Shown: positions 1 to 5,443 of the stretch, piece by piece
Layout of the letters: each line of letters begins with the position of its first letter
How positions within the stretch are numbered: the stretch's first letter is position 1
NCBI GenBank assembly: GCA_016763395.1
Contig: JAESTW010000783.1
Location: 1 to 8,489, forward strand
Origin: Kofleriaceae bacterium
Lineage (GTDB): Bacteria; Myxococcota_A; Polyangia; Haliangiales; Haliangiaceae
Length of the DNA: 8,489 bases
Direction of reading: 5' to 3'
Program-made: the position numbers and the translations under genes
The notes under the pieces: model-generated
What the model was told of the DNA's origin: nothing
Database searches by the model: none
Seen by the model: the letters and a program-made list of their open reading frames with translations, nothing else

Positions 1-557
1 GACACTGCGTTAACTCGAATATTGTGATCAGCTAGTTCCATTGCTAGGTGTTGAGTGAGGCTGTGTAGGCCCGCTTTTGCCATAGAATAGGCGGACGAAG
101 GAGTAGCCTTGATCGCTTGCTTTGCCCACATTGAGCCGATGTTTACGATGGAGCCACCACCGTTAGCTATCATGTTTCTGGCAACGGTTTGGGAGAGAAA
201 GAAGACAGCCTTGTTGAGTTCCATGTAGGTGTCATAGTCCTCTTGGGTGTGATCGAGAAATGAAGTGGGGGAGAAATATCCGGCGGCATTGACCAGATAT
301 TTAATGTGCTTGCTGTGGTCACTGATGTGGGTACTGAGTCGAGTTAAATCCTCTGTTTTGTTGAGGTCGGCCTGTATCGCTTGAACCGACCCCAATTGTG
401 AGAGTTCGGACTGAGCTCTTTCGAGCTTGTCGGGCTTGTTGCCGATGATTGTCGTGGAAATCCCAGCCTGCAATAGCTGCTTGGCCGTTGCGTACCCAAT
501 GCCACTTGAGCCGCCGATGATCAAAGCCGAAATGTTGGATTTAGTTGTCGATGTCAT
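1..557 (-). CDS. Short-chain dehydrogenase/reductase (SDR), C-terminus beyond window edge
   Basis: A classical SDR, a cytosolic NAD(P)-dependent oxidoreductase of unknown substrate. The first 185 residues are visible. The Rossmann cofactor motif GGSSGIG is at about residues 15-21, the structural NAAG at 90-93, the active-site Asn at 115, the catalytic Ser at 142, and YSMAK with catalytic Tyr157 and Lys161. All tetrad residues are present, so the enzyme should be active. NIRVNAV, typical of the region after the catalytic helix, is the last readable stretch. About 60 residues should lie outside the window, since classical SDRs are near 250 aa. The ATG at 555-557 is supported by an AAGGA ribosome site about 8 bases upstream on the minus strand. 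It is divergent from an HxlR-type regulator, a common pairing in which the regulator represses or induces the dehydrogenase. Family assignment is very secure; no link to the glycan operon is visible. Confidence 0.95.
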   Translation of the reverse strand, partial: MTSTTKSNISALIIGGSSGIGYATAKQLLQAGISTTIIGNKPDKLERAQSELSQLGSVQAIQADLNKTEDLTRLSTHISDHSKHIKYLVNAAGYFSPTSFLDHTQEDYDTYMELNKAVFFLSQTVARNMIANGGGSIVNIGSMWAKQAIKATPSSAYSMAKAGLHSLTQHLAMELADHNIRVNAV

Positions 558-659
558 ACTGCTTTCCTTGTTAGATTGGTTGAGAAACCGAAACTAGCAG
601 TCGCGTAAGTACTTAAAAAGTATCTACAAATTGGTGGGGTAGGTACTTTTGGGTACATC
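558..659. promoter_or_regulatory. Divergent intergenic region with repeated GTACTT operator-like elements
   Basis: This gap separates the divergent dehydrogenase and HxlR-type genes, so it must hold both promoters. Two related elements are visible: an imperfect inverted repeat at 608-625 (AGTACTT-AAA-AAGTATCT) and GGTACTTTTGGGTAC at 642-656. Their GTACTT cores (609-614 and 643-648) are direct repeats 34 bases apart, roughly three helical turns. HxlR-family regulators bind short symmetric sites near their own promoters, so these are the likely operators. The second lies just before the regulator's start, which would suit autorepression. I could not place convincing -35/-10 boxes for either gene. 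A small GGTT-GAGA-AACC hairpin is at 578-589. Confidence 0.45.
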
Positions 660-1004
660 TTGGTGAAAAAACAAAACAAACAAATGTTGAGGAAATTCGC
701 GCCGTCCGAAAGTGCGCGCATGGTGGAAACCATATACGGCTGCAAATGGTCCCTGACGGTGTACCAGCTACTCACAAGCGGGATTAACCGTCCGGGGGAA
801 ATGGTTCGAAGCGTCGAAGGGCTGTCGACGAAGGTGTTAAATAGCTGTCTCCGTCGAAACGTCGAGTTCGGCATTCTCGAGCGGCTTGCCTATCCTGAAA
901 TCCCGCCCAGAGTGGAATATCATGTCACTACATTCGGCAAGAAGTTCCTCCGTATTCTGGGCGAGCTGGAGAAGCTACAAGAAGAAATAGAGGCGCGGGA
1001 ATAG
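660..1004 (+). CDS. HxlR-family winged-helix transcriptional regulator
   Basis: A DNA-binding regulator of about 114 aa, the usual size of HxlR/MarR-like winged-helix proteins. The family landmarks are present in order: a K-W motif in the first helix (YGCKWSLTVYQLL, about residues 26-38), the recognition-helix region GLSTKVLNSCLRR, and the wing signature YPEIPPRVEYHVTTFG. The usual G-G/D-K-W is G-C-K-W here, placing a Cys at about residue 28. Some family members sense quinones or aldehydes through cysteines, but that is only a possibility here. The start is uncertain: TTG at 660, GTG at 663 and ATG at 684 are all in frame, none has a clear Shine-Dalgarno sequence, and the homologous domain begins after residue 12. 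It is divergent from the SDR gene and probably controls it and itself. No clear terminator follows. Confidence 0.88.
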   Translation: MVKKQNKQMLRKFAPSESARMVETIYGCKWSLTVYQLLTSGINRPGEMVRSVEGLSTKVLNSCLRRNVEFGILERLAYPEIPPRVEYHVTTFGKKFLRILGELEKLQEEIEARE

Positions 1005-1165
1005 GAACCGGACGAGTACATGTAGGCTGTTATGCTGATAGCGGTATTTGTTGGTTCTCAATGGATTGTCCGAAAGTCAGTTGGTGGGCAATTCCAGGTG
1101 TAAAGTTAGATACGGTTGTCGACAGTTACTGCCGAAGCGACTGAAAACAGACTGTAGTCGGCGCT

Positions 1166-1200
1166 GTCAAAAATGACGGGCCCCCTGGGTCATTGTGAAC
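1166..1200. promoter_or_regulatory. GTCA/TGAC palindrome cluster upstream of the glycosylation operon
   Basis: Within 35 bases there are GTCA-AAAA-TGAC at 1166-1177 and the related GTCATTGTGAAC at 1189-1200. Read together, the inner arms AATGAC (1172-1177) and GTCATT (1189-1194) form a 6-bp inverted repeat around a GGGCCC core. The cluster ends about 40 bases upstream of the candidate -24 element, where activators of sigma-54 promoters often bind. GTCA...TGAC resembles the symmetry of FleQ-type sites, but the spacer is 4 bases, shorter than the FleQ consensus as I recall it. Read on the minus strand, the stem is followed by a short T run, so a weak terminator is an alternative. No minus-strand gene lies to its right to need one. 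Confidence 0.3.
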
Positions 1201-1241
1201 CGGAGTACGGCTAAGTAGCTGAAAATATGGCGCGTTGTCCC

Positions 1242-1256
1242 GGCACAGGCCTTGCT
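1242..1256 (+). promoter_or_regulatory. Candidate sigma-54 (RpoN) promoter, GGCAC-N5-TTGCT
   Basis: The sequence GGCACAGGCCTTGCT matches the -24/-12 consensus TGGCAC-N5-TTGCW at every core position except the leading T, which is C here. The invariant GG (1242-1243) and GC (1254-1255) are separated by exactly 10 bases. Transcription would begin near 1267, only 3 to 12 bases before the two possible start codons of the PseG-like gene, so the message would be almost leaderless. Sigma-54 drives flagellar gene classes in many gammaproteobacteria, which suits a flagellin-glycosylation operon. The very short leader is the main reason for doubt. Confidence 0.5.
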
Positions 1257-1269
1257 TTACTAGCGGTAT

Positions 1270-2127
1270 GTGTCGCTCGTGGAGATAGTTTGTGATGGAG
1301 GACCTAGCCAAGGCTGTGGTCATCTTCGTCGTAGCTTGGCGCTGGCACAGGTCTTAGAAGCGCGCCATCATCGTGTCCGAGTGAGGCCACTCTCGGCTTC
1401 TGGGGCAAAGATATTGGCTGATGCTAAGGCACCGAATTCAGAGGGTGCTCCCGACCTCTTACTCTTTGACTTGCCGGACACCATCGATGCGCCCATTGCG
1501 GACGCATGTGATGGGCCGATTCCGACGCTGGCACTCGACTATTTTGGCCAGGCACGGCCAACTCTTACTATAAGCGTCCGGGAGCGCAGCGAAACTCTTC
1601 ATGGTCAACGTGAGAGTGGGCTGGAGTACGCAATTGTCCGGGATGAGATACGCCAGCAGACGCGAGGCACAACCGGACAAGGAGTTCTCCTTATGCTAGG
1701 AGGTTCCGATGTCCGTGGATTGACTACAAGTTTGGCGGCGGCACTGGTCGAGCTAGGTGCCGAGGTGACGGTGGTACTCGGTCCCTACGCACCAGAGCCA
1801 GGAGAATTGGGCAATGCACAAGTTTTTCGTGACCCATCAAACCTGCCCGAGCTAATGGCTGCGGCGCGGTGGGCAGTGAGTAGCGGGGGAGTGTCAATGA
1901 CAGAACTTATGTATCTTGGGAAGGCCGTACATGTTGCTGCACAAAGCGAAGCCGAGTTGAATCTCGCGAACTTGGTGTTGCAACAAGGTGGATTGTTGGG
2001 AGTGGGAGTAGAGAACTTACGTGTTTATACCGAGTCCGAATTAGAAACAGTCGCCGGCCAGGCAGCCAAGATCGTGGACGGCTTAGGTGCCGAACGAATT
2101 GCCAAGCGAATCGAGCAGCTCCTATGA
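1270..2127 (+). CDS. pseG: PseG-like UDP-sugar hydrolase (UDP-2,4-diacetamido-2,4,6-trideoxy-altropyranose hydrolase family)
   Basis: PseG is a cytosolic GT-B-fold enzyme related to MurG. It cleaves UDP from the trideoxy sugar nucleotide and gives the free sugar used by PseI. The N-terminus shows the signature DGGPSQGCGHLRRSLALAQ, with His18 at the position of the catalytic His in characterised PseG. The nucleotide-binding half has LGGSD at 143-147 and SSGGVSMTE at 204-212, where family members contact UDP. At 285 aa the length is typical, and no acetyltransferase is fused. The start is GTG at 1270 or GTG at 1279, because a stop in frame at 1261 excludes anything earlier; neither has a good ribosome site. 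The stop overlaps the next ATG by 4 bases, so the genes are translationally coupled. Assignment to the PseG/SpsG family is strong. Exact substrate stereochemistry cannot be read from sequence. Confidence 0.88.
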   Translation: MSLVEIVCDGGPSQGCGHLRRSLALAQVLEARHHRVRVRPLSASGAKILADAKAPNSEGAPDLLLFDLPDTIDAPIADACDGPIPTLALDYFGQARPTLTISVRERSETLHGQRESGLEYAIVRDEIRQQTRGTTGQGVLLMLGGSDVRGLTTSLAAALVELGAEVTVVLGPYAPEPGELGNAQVFRDPSNLPELMAAARWAVSSGGVSMTELMYLGKAVHVAAQSEAELNLANLVLQQGGLLGVGVENLRVYTESELETVAGQAAKIVDGLGAERIAKRIEQLL

Positions 2128-3368
2128 GTCCTTCTCCATGGCTCGTCGTTGTGGGCGCCGGACGGTGGCAAGTCCACGGGATACGCTGCGCACGGGCTGC
2201 AGGGCTACGTGTACTTGCTCTAGATGGGGCTGCTGACGCACCGGGCTTGGCGATAGCCGACCAAGCTGCAGTTGTCGATATTCGAAACTCCGAGGAAGTA
2301 ATCGCTGTTATCTGCAAAGCAGGCATTACTCCAAGCGGAGCAATCGCCTTTTGTTCGGAGGTAGCAATGGACAGTGTCGCTGCCGTCCGAGAGGCATTTG
2401 ATTTATCAGGCCCCAAGTCCGAACTCACTTTGCGATTGCGGGACAAGGAATCTCAGCGTGCACGCTGGACCGAATCAGGCTCACCAGTGCCGAGCTGGCA
2501 GGCAGTAAGCACAGAGAAGGAGGCGTTGTCCGCGCTCAATGAAGTAGGACTTCCGCTGATCGTAAAGCCTGTGGACTCTGCTGGCAGTCGAGGAGTGACC
2601 CGCGTTGATACACGCAGTGAGCTGATACCCGCCTTTCAGGCCGCTCTAACTGCTTCTAAGCGCGGACGAGTCATCATTGAATCGTACATTGCTGGCATTG
2701 AGTACACGATCGAGAGTTTCTCTTGCAATGGAAAAACTTCAGTACTGCTAGTAACCAGCAAGCGGAAGGTAGAAGGCACACGCGGAACGGTAGCGTCCGA
2801 ACTCACAAGCGTGGCCGCAGACTCTGAGCTGTTTTCGAAGTTGGCATCCGTGACCAGCAAGGCCCTGAGTGATTTAGGGTACACTGACGGTCCAGGACAC
2901 ACCGAGATAATAGTCTCGTCCGAGGGCGAGGCAGTACTGGTCGAGAGCGCCGGACGGGGTGGAGGATTTTCCCTCTTTGACGAAATGATTCCTCTCACTA
3001 GCGGTTTCGACATTGCCACCGCGAGTGCATTGCAGTCGGCGGGACTTGCCTTCGCGGCACCTGCGAGCAATTTGATGAAGGCCAGTATACTGAGATTTAT
3101 TCCCAGCCAAGTTGGCACTGTCGTTGGCATTCACGGGTTCGCCCAGGTGTCTCTTGGCTTCGATGTCCACGCAGAACCTCTCGTCGAACTCGGACAAGTC
3201 TGCGAATCTGCACACTCCGATGGAGACCGAATGGCTTATATCCTCGCCACCGCTGACACAATGGATGAAGCAGAGCGCCTGGCAAATCGCGCAGAGTCGT
3301 CAATTCACTTTGAAATGAGCACCAATGAGCAATCAGAAGACAATAGACACACACTTGCACTTGGATGA
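2124..3368 (+). CDS. ATP-grasp family ligase in NulO cluster
   Basis: A 414-residue ATP-grasp enzyme of the carbamoyl-phosphate-synthase/biotin-carboxylase-like type. Such enzymes activate a carboxylate as acyl phosphate and join it to an amine or similar nucleophile. A Rossmann-like pre-ATP-grasp domain comes first (LVVVGAGRWQVHGI near the start). The ATP-binding domain follows, with LPLIVKPVDSAGSRGV at 143-158 (Lys148 for adenine contact and a Gly/Ser-rich loop). Metal ligands are probably Glu261 (HTEI) and Glu274, with Arg278 in VESAGRGGG. The usual E-x-N-x-R motif reads E-S-A-G-R, so the Asn ligand is replaced; I recall similar variants in ATP-grasp proteins of sugar clusters. It starts in a 4-base overlap with the PseG-like gene, and its last 44 bases overlap the amidohydrolase. 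I infer a role in attaching an acyl or amino-acyl group to the NulO or its precursor. The substrate is unknown. Confidence 0.85.
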   Translation: MSPSPWLVVVGAGRWQVHGIRCARAAGLRVLALDGAADAPGLAIADQAAVVDIRNSEEVIAVICKAGITPSGAIAFCSEVAMDSVAAVREAFDLSGPKSELTLRLRDKESQRARWTESGSPVPSWQAVSTEKEALSALNEVGLPLIVKPVDSAGSRGVTRVDTRSELIPAFQAALTASKRGRVIIESYIAGIEYTIESFSCNGKTSVLLVTSKRKVEGTRGTVASELTSVAADSELFSKLASVTSKALSDLGYTDGPGHTEIIVSSEGEAVLVESAGRGGGFSLFDEMIPLTSGFDIATASALQSAGLAFAAPASNLMKASILRFIPSQVGTVVGIHGFAQVSLGFDVHAEPLVELGQVCESAHSDGDRMAYILATADTMDEAERLANRAESSIHFEMSTNEQSEDNRHTLALG

Positions 3369-4176
3369 GTCAGTTCCTGGTGGAGCGGACAATGCCGTGG
3401 CCGAATTGCGTTCGCAAATGGTCGACGCGGGTGTTGAGCGCGGCGTGGTATTGCACTTGGAATGCCAGCGTTGGCCTCTAGAAGAGGTCGCGACCGCCGT
3501 TCACGCAGAAAAGAGTCTACTTCTCTTCGCCAATGTGAATCCAATGGACCCGGAAGCATCAGATAAACTCCGATACGCAATCACCGAGTTGGGATGCGGT
3601 GGCCTAAAACTCCACCCGAGACTTCAAGACTACCAAGTGAATCACAAGCTCACCAGCGCCCTTGTCAGTTTGGCAGGCGAGCTGGGTGTACCCGTACTAA
3701 TTGATGCGTTCCCTGACGGTGACTGGATGTTGCAAGGCCACAGCATGCTCGATTACGCGCTTTTGGCACGAGCTTGTCCGAAAACAAATCTCATCATTGC
3801 CCACATGGCAGGACATAAGGTCCTCGATGCAATGATGCTCGCCAAACGCACTCCGAATATATATTTCGATACCTCGTATTCGCTGCTCTACTACCGAGGT
3901 AGCTCAGTTCCTGCCGATCTCGTCTACGCAATGCGCAGTATGAGATTCAAGAGAATATTCTATGGATCCGACTACCCTGACAGAGGATTGAAGGAAACGC
4001 TTACAGAGTCAGTTGCCGTCATGCGCGAACACAAGATTGGCATGCGGAACTCGACGCAATTTTATACCAGAACGCATTGGAATTCATGCCGTGGCGAGCC
4101 AGCTAGACACATCAGAAAAAGACTCAATCGTAGAACTCTACGAGAAACGCCTGCGCGAGTACGGGCCGAGTCATAA
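3325..4176 (+). CDS. Amidohydrolase-2 family metal-dependent enzyme, C-terminus frameshifted
   Basis: A TIM-barrel amidohydrolase of the family that includes lactonases (LigI), decarboxylases (ACMSD) and hydratases (LigJ). Expected metal and catalytic positions are present: DTHLHLD with His10 and His12, GLKLHPR with Lys95 and His97, IIAHMAGH with His160, and YGSDYPD with Asp216. The reading frame as written runs to 4176 and gives 283 aa, but after residue 239 the sequence turns into a basic, unfamily-like tail. Read in the frame one base back, the DNA from 4041 encodes AELDAILYQNALEFM and stops at 4106, which looks like a normal family C-terminus (about 260 aa in total). A base has therefore been lost close to 4041, either by real mutation or by sequencing error. 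ATG 3325 fits because the HxH motif begins seven residues later. The reaction is unknown; a role in making or trimming a NulO substituent is inferred from context. Confidence 0.85.
   Translation: MSNQKTIDTHLHLDESVPGGADNAVAELRSQMVDAGVERGVVLHLECQRWPLEEVATAVHAEKSLLLFANVNPMDPEASDKLRYAITELGCGGLKLHPRLQDYQVNHKLTSALVSLAGELGVPVLIDAFPDGDWMLQGHSMLDYALLARACPKTNLIIAHMAGHKVLDAMMLAKRTPNIYFDTSYSLLYYRGSSVPADLVYAMRSMRFKRIFYGSDYPDRGLKETLTESVAVMREHKIGMRNSTQFYTRTHWNSCRGEPARHIRKRLNRRTLRETPARVRAES
4041..4106 (+). pseudogene. Displaced C-terminal segment of the amidohydrolase (frame -1)
   Basis: This stretch, in the frame one base back from the gene above, reads as HAELDAILYQNALEF followed by a short tail and a TAG at 4104-4106. 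It has the amphipathic helix and YQNALEF ending expected at the C-terminus of amidohydrolase-2 proteins. A single extra base just before it (for example GGCC instead of GGC at 4039-4041) would restore one continuous protein. The restored stop overlaps the next gene's GTG start by 16 bases, matching the tight packing of the rest of the operon. There is no slippery heptamer of the X-XXY-YYZ type at the junction, so programmed frameshifting is unlikely. Confidence 0.75.
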
Positions 4177-4729
4177 GACGGTGGGCTGGGGTAACGCGAG
4201 CGGTAAAAGGCTGCGTTTTGAAGAGCTCTTCCGCGGTATCGATCCCAGGGGAACCCGAATTCTTGACGTCGGTTGTGGACTTGGCGATCTCGTTCCCTAT
4301 CTCGATTCCATCACGGGTGGTGACTACGAATATTTCGGAGTAGACATTGCGCCAGCACTGATAAATAGCGCCAAGCGAAGCTTTGGAAATACCAATCGGC
4401 AATTTGTCAGCGCTAACATTCTCGACTGGGAAGACAACCAAGTTTTCGATATCGCAGTACTCTCCGGCGCCCTCAGCTTTCGAGTCTCGGACAATGAAGC
4501 ACTCGCCAAATCCGTTCTAACCCGCATGTTTGAGAAAACCACGCGATGCGTGTGCGCCAATTTTCTTACATCCTATGTGGACTATCAGCTTCCTAAGAAC
4601 TTTCATTACGAGCCCGAGAAGCTCTTTGCTTTTGCTCGAACACTCTCGCGCCGTACGAAGTTAAATCACGATTACCCACTCTGGGAGTTCACACTCCAAA
4701 TCTTTCACAACCAGGAGCCAACACAATGA
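4091..4729 (+). CDS. Class I SAM-dependent methyltransferase
   Basis: A 212-aa Rossmann-fold methyltransferase, soluble, with no membrane segment. Motif I is ILDVGCGLGD (57-66). The acidic residue that binds the SAM ribose is Asp85 in YFGVDIA, and motif II/III-like segments are ANILDW (109-114) and FDIAVLSGALSF (119-130). An N-terminal helix and the HKTVGWGNASGKRLRF stretch probably form the substrate lid. The frame is open back to 4013, but the GTG at 4091 is the better start. GGAA lies about 10 bases upstream, the protein then begins just before the family-like region, and the residues encoded before it are shadows of the amidohydrolase. The stop overlaps the next ATG by 4 bases. In this setting it probably O- or N-methylates the NulO or its substituent; O-methylated glyceroyl groups are known on Campylobacter pseudaminic acid. 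The acceptor cannot be told from sequence. Confidence 0.87.
   Translation: MASQLDTSEKDSIVELYEKRLREYGPSHKTVGWGNASGKRLRFEELFRGIDPRGTRILDVGCGLGDLVPYLDSITGGDYEYFGVDIAPALINSAKRSFGNTNRQFVSANILDWEDNQVFDIAVLSGALSFRVSDNEALAKSVLTRMFEKTTRCVCANFLTSYVDYQLPKNFHYEPEKLFAFARTLSRRTKLNHDYPLWEFTLQIFHNQEPTQ
4713..4717 (+). promoter_or_regulatory. Strong ribosome binding site (AGGAG) for the RraA-family gene
   Basis: AGGAG lies 8 bases before the ATG at 4726, inside the end of the methyltransferase gene. It fixes the start, and it is one of only two strong Shine-Dalgarno sequences in the operon. This suggests that the RraA-family protein is translated independently as well as by coupling. Confidence 0.7.
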
Positions 4730-5439
4730 CAGACCGCAAAAAGATTATCGACTACATCCGGAAGAACCGCGTATCAACTACAGAGGTTGCCGATGCACTT
4801 GGTAAAAGCGGTGTTTTGGGCAAGGTAGCCCCAATTACTAACGATCACCATGTCGTCGGACGAATCCGCTGTATCTTCACGGCGAACCACTCTAACTACG
4901 ACTTGCACGAGCAAGTGAAGGTGGTCAAGGAGGGCGAAGTTGCGATGATCTTCACTCACAATTGTGAAGAGCACGCGGTTATCGGCGAACTTATCAGTAA
5001 ATTTCTGCTCCTGTATCGAGGGGCCGCTGCGGTGGTTGTAGATGGCTGGGTCCGAGATGCTTCGGCACTTCGGCGAGAACGCTATCGAGTGTGGAGTCGC
5101 GGTGCCACACCGCTTGGCTGCTTCAATACACCGGCCCTTCCTTTCCCAAAAGAGCGAAAGCAAGAGATCCTCGACCAGTACGAAGGCGGCGTCGCTGTAT
5201 GTGATGATGGTGGCGTGACGATGCTGGAGAAGTCTCAGTTAAACTCTGATATCTACTCCCGTCTCGAACGAATCGAATTGCAAGAAGATGTCTGGTTCTA
5301 CTGTTTGGACGTTCTTAAGTGGGATACTCACCAAATCGTTTGCGCCAAGGAGTACCTAAAGCGCCCTGAACTAATGCCTGAAGCGTTCAAGGTGCACATG
5401 GACTCCTTAAGCAAAGCCTTAGATAAAGTAGCAGCGTAA
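4726..5439 (+). CDS. RraA / HMG-CHA aldolase-fold family protein
   Basis: A 237-aa member of the RraA-like fold, which includes RNase E inhibitors (RraA, about 160 aa) and class II pyruvate aldolases acting on 4-hydroxy-4-methyl-2-oxoglutarate (HMG/CHA aldolase, about 230 aa). The length fits the aldolase branch better. The core segment GELISKF (about 88-94) is followed by VVVDGWVRDASAL (103-115), in which Arg110 and Asp111 are the substrate- and metal-binding pair. VWSRGATPLGC follows, as is usual. HMG/CHA aldolases normally carry an acidic residue three positions after that Asp; here it is Ala114, so classical aldolase activity is uncertain. ATG 4726 overlaps the methyltransferase stop by 4 bases and has a good AGGAG. 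The operon context points to sugar or substituent chemistry rather than RNA turnover. Possible reactions include pyruvate aldol cleavage or condensation, but this is not shown. Confidence 0.8.
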   Translation: MTDRKKIIDYIRKNRVSTTEVADALGKSGVLGKVAPITNDHHVVGRIRCIFTANHSNYDLHEQVKVVKEGEVAMIFTHNCEEHAVIGELISKFLLLYRGAAAVVVDGWVRDASALRRERYRVWSRGATPLGCFNTPALPFPKERKQEILDQYEGGVAVCDDGGVTMLEKSQLNSDIYSRLERIELQEDVWFYCLDVLKWDTHQIVCAKEYLKRPELMPEAFKVHMDSLSKALDKVAA

Positions 5440-5443
5440 CGTT

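Noticed and set aside
554..874. A 106-codon minus-strand ORF overlapping the divergent promoter region and the HxlR-type gene
   Set aside because: It is antisense to the recognised HxlR-family gene and has no domain features.
1032..1103. A 23-codon ORF (ATG 1032 to TAA 1101) between the HxlR-type gene and the operon
   Set aside because: No good ribosome site, no recognisable motif, and the length is easily reached by chance.
1101..1125. TAAAGTTA followed by GTCGACAG as a sigma-28 (FliA) flagellar promoter
   Set aside because: The -35-like half fits, but the spacer is 9 instead of about 11 bases and the -10 half matches only about 5 of 8 positions.
1907..2446. A 179-codon open frame on the minus strand
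   Set aside because: It lies antisense across two clearly recognised genes, is rich in Arg, Ser and Ala as shadow frames are, and has no family-like motif.
2636..3130. A 164-codon open frame on the minus strand inside the ATP-grasp gene
   Set aside because: It is a shadow of the ATP-grasp coding frame with no independent evidence.
4036..4046. Programmed -1 ribosomal frameshift in the amidohydrolase
   Set aside because: No slippery heptamer and no obvious downstream hairpin are present at the junction; a lost base explains it more simply.
4013..4090. An N-terminal extension of the methyltransferase from ATG 4013
   Set aside because: The extra 26 residues are an out-of-frame reading of the amidohydrolase and show no methyltransferase similarity; GTG 4091 is better supported.
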